Translations under genes and position numbers: made by a program
Source: Streptomyces monashensis
GTDB lineage: Bacteria > Actinomycetota > Actinomycetes > Streptomycetales > Streptomycetaceae
Length of the DNA stretch: 64,000 nt
Direction: 5' to 3'
Assembly (NCBI RefSeq): GCF_001866665.1
Contig: NZ_MLYO01000034.1
Span: 62,001 to 126,000 of the forward strand
Notes under the pieces: generated by a model
Databases searched by the model: none
What the model was told of the DNA's origin: nothing
Seen by the model: the letters and a program-made list of their open reading frames with translations, nothing else
In this document: in pieces, positions 60,317-64,000 of the stretch
How positions within the stretch are numbered: position 1 is the stretch's first letter
Layout of the letters: every line of letters starts with the position of its first letter

Positions 60317-61084
60317 ATGGTGGAGATCAAGACCGATGCCGCATTGGACGCGATGCGCGAAGCCGGGCGTGTGGTGGCCCGCGCCCTGGCCGCAGCCCGA
60401 TCGGCAGCCGGCGTGGGGGTGTCCCTGCAAGCACTGGACGAAGCGGCCCGGTCGGTCCTGGCCGAGGCCGGAGCCGGCTCCCCGTTCCTCGGCTACCGGC
60501 CGTCCTTCGCCCCCGTGCCCTTCCCGGCCGTGATCTGCACGTCCGTCAACGACGCCGTGTCACACGGCATCCCCACCGGCTACCGGTTGCGCGACGGCGA
60601 CCTGCTGAGCATCGACTGCGGCGCCGAGCTCGACGGCTGGACGGGCGACGCGGCCATCACCTTCACCGTCGGAACGCCACGCCCCGGCGATCTCGATCTG
60701 ATCGACGCCACCCGGCAAGCCCTCGACGCCGGCATCGCCGCCGCCCAGGTGGGCGCTCGCATCGGCGACATCTCCCACGCCATCGACACCGTGGCCCGCA
60801 AGGCGGGCTGCGGCATGCCGGCCGACTTCGGCGGGCACGGCATCGGCCGCCGCATGCACGAGGACCCTCATGTCCCCAACCGTGGCCGCCCCGGGCGTGG
60901 CTTCCCCCTGCGCCACGGCCTGGTCCTCGCCATCGAGCCCATGCTCATGGCCGGCGGGCAGAACACCTACCGCACCGACATCGACGGCTGGACCCTGCGC
61001 ACCACCGACGGCAGCAGGGCCGCCCACATCGAGCACACGGTCGCCATCACCGACCAGGGCCCCCGCATCCTGACCCTGCCCTGA
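60317..61084 (+). CDS. map: Type I methionine aminopeptidase
   Basis: A 255-residue metallopeptidase that removes the N-terminal methionine from new proteins. Metal ligands: Asp in LLSIDCGAELDGWTGDAAIT F (two Asp), His in GGHGIGRRMHEDPHVPN, Glu in LAIEPMLMAGG and Glu in AAHIEHTVAI; all five are present. The conserved HGIP comes earlier (VNDAVSHGIPTGYRL). ATG at 60317 is chosen because GGGGAG lies eight bases upstream; a GTG at 60296 would lack a site. Housekeeping map normally sits in the secY-adk region, so this is an extra copy. Its own operator suggests inducible expression, perhaps as a resistant copy. Confidence 0.93.
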   Translation: MVEIKTDAALDAMREAGRVVARALAAARSAAGVGVSLQALDEAARSVLAEAGAGSPFLGYRPSFAPVPFPAVICTSVNDAVSHGIPTGYRLRDGDLLSIDCGAELDGWTGDAAITFTVGTPRPGDLDLIDATRQALDAGIAAAQVGARIGDISHAIDTVARKAGCGMPADFGGHGIGRRMHEDPHVPNRGRPGRGFPLRHGLVLAIEPMLMAGGQNTYRTDIDGWTLRTTDGSRAAHIEHTVAITDQGPRILTLP

Positions 61085-61268
61085 CACCTCCCGGACGCTG
61101 CCGGTTCGAGGGCGCCCACGCTTCTTCGTCGGCGCCCCGGACCGGCAGGAGCCGACCCGCATCCGCTGGTCAGCCTTCGCCGCGCCGTCGGCATCGCCAC
61201 CCATCGCCGACCACCCGATCGGCCGGTGCGTCCGGCGCTTCTCGCCGTGCTCGCGGCGTTTACGATCC

Positions 61269-61517
61269 GTGCCCGTGGCAGAGGTACCCGATGAGTTGAT
61301 CAAGCTGGAACAGTGCGCCGAGGAAGAGCGTGCGAAGCTCGCCGGGCTGGGCGGTGAGGAGTACGAGGCGCAGTTGCGTCGCTGGCGCGAGGCGGCCGAG
61401 GCGGTGCATGCAGCTGTCACCGCGTTCGCCGCGGCCACCGGAACCAGCCGGTTCGAGGTGGAGAAGTCCGTGAAGGAGGCCTTGCGGCACGCCCATGAGG
61501 ATCCGGCCGTCGAATAG
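61269..61517 (+). CDS. Small helical hypothetical protein
   Basis: An 82-residue all-helical acidic protein (PDELIKLEQCAEEERAKLAG, AVTAFAAATGTSRFEVEKSV KEALRHAHE). GTG start at 61269 (or 61275) close to a weak promoter-like sequence, no Shine-Dalgarno. No family recognised. The frame has strong coding bias at third positions. A big hairpin lies 160 bases downstream. Confidence 0.65.
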   Translation: MPVAEVPDELIKLEQCAEEERAKLAGLGGEEYEAQLRRWREAAEAVHAAVTAFAAATGTSRFEVEKSVKEALRHAHEDPAVE

Positions 61518-61678
61518 CGGGCACGACGCCGGTCCCGGTCGGGACAGGTGGCCGACGACAGCCCGCTCGTGCCCCTGCGCCTGCCCTCAGGTTCCGAGGG
61601 GCTCCACGTCCCCGGGGCCGGGAAGGCGGTCAGGGCGGAGACCCCGAGCGTGGCGGCCGCGGTCCACCGACAGCCGGC

Positions 61679-61712
61679 GCGCGCATACTCAGCCGCGCCT
61701 GAGTATGCGCGC
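61679..61712. terminator. 14-bp perfect hairpin
   Basis: GCGCGCATACTCAG / CTGAGTATGCGCGC with a 6-base loop, between the convergent small gene (ends 61517) and DoxX gene (ends 61773). Probably a terminator; its AT-containing core is unusual. Confidence 0.65.
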
Positions 61713-61772
61713 CGGTCGGCGTGCGCGTGCCGTGTCTGGGGTGGATGGCACGGCACGTTCCGGCGGGGCTGG

Positions 61773-62231
61773 CTACGCGGTGGGTACCGGTGCCGCGCCC
61801 TCGTCCGCTGTGGTGATCGCCTCCCTCTTCACGAGCGCGTCGAGCGCGTAGGCGCCGGGGCCGAGGCAGGCGATCAGCAGGAACGTCCAGCAGAACATGA
61901 CGGCCGGCTCACCTCCGTTGGCCATCGGGAACAGCGCGTGCGGCTGATGGACGCTGAAGTAGGCGTAGGCCATGGAGCCGGAGCAGATGACGGCCGCCGC
62001 CCGGGTGAACAGGCCCAAGGACACCAGGACACCACCCACCAGCTCGATGACCGCCGCCCACCATCCGGGCCACTGGAGGGTGGGCACCGTGCCGCCGCCG
62101 TGGGAGCCGCCCAGGACCCCGAACAGGGACGCCGCGCCGTGGCAGGCGAAGAGGAACCCGGTCACCAGCCGAAACACGGCCTGCACGAGTGGGCGCGCGG
62201 TGCGTAACGTCGATGCGAGCGAGAAGTTCAT
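61773..62231 (-). CDS. DoxX-family membrane protein
   Basis: A 152-residue protein with four helices (LVQAVFRLVTGFLFACHGAA, WWAAVIELVGGVLVSLGLFT, AVICSGSMAYAYFSVHQPHA, WTFLLIACLGPGAYALDAL). Matches DoxX/YphA-type proteins (R-L-x-x-G-x-x-F-x-x-H-G pattern). The family is related to thiosulfate:quinone oxidoreductase subunits and to redox stress in mycobacteria. ATG at 62231 with GAGGAG at a slightly long spacing; an upstream GTG (62240) is too close to that site. Follows the MerR-PP2C gene on the other side. Confidence 0.9.
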   Translation of the reverse strand: MNFSLASTLRTARPLVQAVFRLVTGFLFACHGAASLFGVLGGSHGGGTVPTLQWPGWWAAVIELVGGVLVSLGLFTRAAAVICSGSMAYAYFSVHQPHALFPMANGGEPAVMFCWTFLLIACLGPGAYALDALVKREAITTADEGAAPVPTA

Positions 62232-62395
62232 GGGGGTCACTCCTCAGTTCGGGGAAACCTGACGCCGTACTCAGGATCTCTACATGGACATGACACTCCA
62301 CATCTAGCGCGGCGCGCAGGTACGCACCAGCCGCGGAAAGCTCTGGATTTCCTCTGAGCGGGGCGCGACATCCCGGAAGGTGCGCGCCCGTGCCG

Positions 62396-63478
62396 CTACC
62401 GCCTGCGCTCCATGACGTCCGCCACCACACAGCTGACGTTGTCGGGGCCGCCGGAACCGTTGGCGAGGGCGATGAGGTCGCGAACGGCCTGGTCGGGCTC
62501 CGCCGACTCGGCGAGCACCTGGCGGATCTCGTCGGCCCGTACGACGCTGGACAGACCGTCGGAGCAGAGCAGGTAGCGGTCGTCCGGGCGGGCGTCGTGC
62601 AGGCGCATGTCCGGGGTGCCGTCGGCGCCTGGGCCCAGCGCGCGGACCAGCAGCGCCCGCTGGGGGTGACAGGCGGCCTCCTCCGGTGTGAGACGCCCTT
62701 CGTCGACCATCGACTGCACCAGGGTGTGATCCTGGGTGATCTGGAACAGCTGCCCGTCACGCAGGAGGTAGACCCGCGAGTCGCCGATGTGCACGAGCGC
62801 CATCTGCCCGCCGGTCCAGAGCATCGCGGTGAGGGTCGTCCCGCCCGCCTGTTCGACGGAAGAGGCGGTGCCGACCACGCCTTCCACGGCCTGCCGGGCC
62901 CGGTCGACGGCGTCTTCGAGGAGGTTCAGGAGGTTGCCGGCCGGGATGCCTTCGGTCTCCAAGCCCTTGAGCGCGTCGACGGCGGCCCTGCTCGCGGGCG
63001 CGCCCGTACGGCCGCAGCCGTCGGCGACGGCGAGCAGGTGTGCGTCGGCGTAGGCGGTGTCCTGGTTGCCGTCCCGGACGAGGCCGGCGTCGGAGTGTGC
63101 GGCGTACCGGATCTCCAGGGGGTTGGCGGACACGGTCATGGTGGGGTCCTTCCAGCTCAGATGGTCGATGAGGAAGGTGGCGAGGTCTCGTCGTGCGGCC
63201 GTGTCGGCCTCCACCCGGGCCCAGAACGCCCGGATCTCCCGTGCCGCCTGGTCCGCCTCCAGCGTGCAGACGTGCCGGATGCGGGCCAGGGGCATACCCA
63301 GCCGCCGCAGCCAGGCGACCAGCCGGGCGCGGTCCAACTGCTCCGGTGCGTACAGGCGGTAGCCGGTCACCGGGTCGACGCGAGCGGGTGCCAGCAGGCC
63401 GAGTTCGTCGTAGAGACGCAGTGCCTTCGGGGAGAGCCGGGACGCCTTCGCGAACGCCCCGATGGTCAGCAACTCCAT
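62396..63478 (-). CDS. MerR-type HTH fused to a PP2C Ser/Thr phosphatase
   Basis: A 360-residue in-frame fusion. Residues 1-110: MerR winged helix (LTIGAFAKASRLSPKALRLY DELGLL, VDPVTGYRLYAPEQLDRARL) plus the dimer helix (EIRAFWARVEADTAARRDLA TFLIDHL). Residues 120-356: PP2C with HSDAGLVRDGNQD (129-140), VADGCG (Asp153), GGTTLTAML (212-220), HIGDSRVYLLRDG, CSDG (Asp307) and GGPDNVSCVV (Asp346); all metal-binding residues are kept. The ATG at 63478 has GGAGG. A second ATG at codon 114 (63139) has GGAAGGA seven bases upstream, so a phosphatase-only form may also be made. It could dephosphorylate proteins while sensing or controlling DNA. Confidence 0.93.
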   Translation of the reverse strand: MELLTIGAFAKASRLSPKALRLYDELGLLAPARVDPVTGYRLYAPEQLDRARLVAWLRRLGMPLARIRHVCTLEADQAAREIRAFWARVEADTAARRDLATFLIDHLSWKDPTMTVSANPLEIRYAAHSDAGLVRDGNQDTAYADAHLLAVADGCGRTGAPASRAAVDALKGLETEGIPAGNLLNLLEDAVDRARQAVEGVVGTASSVEQAGGTTLTAMLWTGGQMALVHIGDSRVYLLRDGQLFQITQDHTLVQSMVDEGRLTPEEAACHPQRALLVRALGPGADGTPDMRLHDARPDDRYLLCSDGLSSVVRADEIRQVLAESAEPDQAVRDLIALANGSGGPDNVSCVVADVMERRR

Positions 63479-63598
63479 GCCTCGCCCCTCCTCGTACCGG
63501 GCGCCTCGCCCGGCCCCACCGATGCTGTGGCCTCCCCCAGGGTGAAGGTCAACCGGCCCGCTCCGACCGGACCATGGCGCACGAACGCAGGGCATCGC

Positions 63599-63919
63599 TC
63601 AGGTCCGGTAGGCGGCCTTCGCGAGCACGACGAAGGAGTCGGCCAGCGGGTTCGAGTCGCCCTCGTTCGTCGCCACCACCACGCGGCTCGGCGGCATGCC
63701 GGCCAGCGGGACCACGGTCAGCTCCGCGGGGAGTTGGTGGCCGAGCGGGGCCATGCCGACCGTGCCGTTCCAGAGCACGGCGTGCAGGCACTCCTGGACG
63801 GCGCGCACCACCGGCCCCTGACGGGACCGGCCGCCGTTCCAGTACGTGCGCCACGCCTCGTCGGTGTCCTCCGGGAACCGGAACCAGTGGGGGGTGTCGG
63901 GGATCCGGGGCCCCCTCCT
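63599..63919 (-). CDS. LysR-family regulator, C-terminal fragment
   Basis: The last 105 codons read DTPHWFRFPEDTDEAWRTYW NGG, PVVRAVQECLHAVLWNGTVG MAPLGH, LTVVPLAGMPPSRVVVATNE GDSNPLADSF, ending AAYRT. This is the substrate-binding domain end of an actinobacterial LysR regulator. In-frame TGA at 63920-63922 precedes it, and the upstream part (LRPEEHGEEV in another frame) suggests a frameshift. The HTH would lie beyond the window edge. It may be a pseudogene; assembly errors at the edge cannot be excluded. Confidence 0.65.
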   Translation of the reverse strand, partial: RRGPRIPDTPHWFRFPEDTDEAWRTYWNGGRSRQGPVVRAVQECLHAVLWNGTVGMAPLGHQLPAELTVVPLAGMPPSRVVVATNEGDSNPLADSFVVLAKAAYRT

Positions 63920-64000
63920 TCACCTCGTGGCGTCGGATGCCCAGGTACCTCCTCGCCGTGCTCCTCGGGGCGGAGCACGTCGTGGCGGCGCGACGCGGCG

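Overview
The window is chromosomal DNA of a Streptomyces or a very close relative. It has very high G+C, long overlapping antisense open frames, GTG starts, Tat signal peptides and typical actinobacterial families (two-domain universal stress proteins, MmyB-type XRE regulators, MocR and PadR regulators, phosphoketolase). The gene content is accessory: stress, detoxification, secreted hydrolases, many regulators, and an unusually large number of broken genes. No rRNA, tRNA, CRISPR array, complete IS element or prophage was recognised.

Bases 1-12200 form a dormancy/redox-stress island. It holds two paralogous zinc alcohol dehydrogenases, a phosphoketolase, several universal stress proteins (three intact, two broken), a CBS-BON protein, an orphan DevR/OsdR-like response regulator and a DUF1918-XRE-PNPOx fusion. 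Five 14-bp sites of the form GGGNCN-N2-NGNCCC lie between these genes and resemble DosR/DevR boxes, so the regulator at 6659 may control the island and itself.

Bases 12200-33200 carry a ferredoxin-type glutamate-synthase-like flavoprotein, a three-gene operon (class A monooxygenase, macrolide-type glycosyltransferase, class A monooxygenase), a gene graveyard (AraC and oxidoreductase remnants), a MocR regulator back to back with an EamA exporter, an alpha/beta hydrolase facing a PAP2 membrane phosphatase, a third monooxygenase next to a TetR regulator, a two-domain VOC protein, a ctaD remnant, and a fourth monooxygenase operon divergent from a PadR regulator. Candidate operators lie beside the TetR and PadR genes.

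Bases 33200-46500 contain gamma-glutamyltransferase, a stand-alone GrpE, a PIG-L deacetylase, a DUF998 membrane protein, a GNAT enzyme, a PPOX-class protein, small proteins (Smr domain, 48-aa membrane peptide), a Ser/Thr kinase broken into three frames, and a large secreted GH78 alpha-L-rhamnosidase with a LacI-type operator. Bases 46500-53000 look like a phosphorus-scavenging area: a secreted purple-acid-type phosphatase and a Tat-exported phospholipase C preceded by PHO-box-like 11-nt direct repeats. Between them lie a 39-aa Lys/His-rich peptide gene, an ABC transporter and a nitroreductase.

Bases 53000-64000 contain an SDR/MmyB regulator pair, a NUDIX hydrolase, a barstar-domain protein, an antigen-85-like esterase, a SpoIIE-type phosphatase, a methionine aminopeptidase with a 22-bp near-perfect operator, a DoxX protein, a MerR-PP2C fusion with a convincing internal start, and a LysR fragment at the edge. 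Good rho-independent-type hairpins separate several convergent pairs. The most unusual items are the MerR-PP2C fusion, the possible DevR-like box set, the Lys/His peptide and the aminopeptidase operator.
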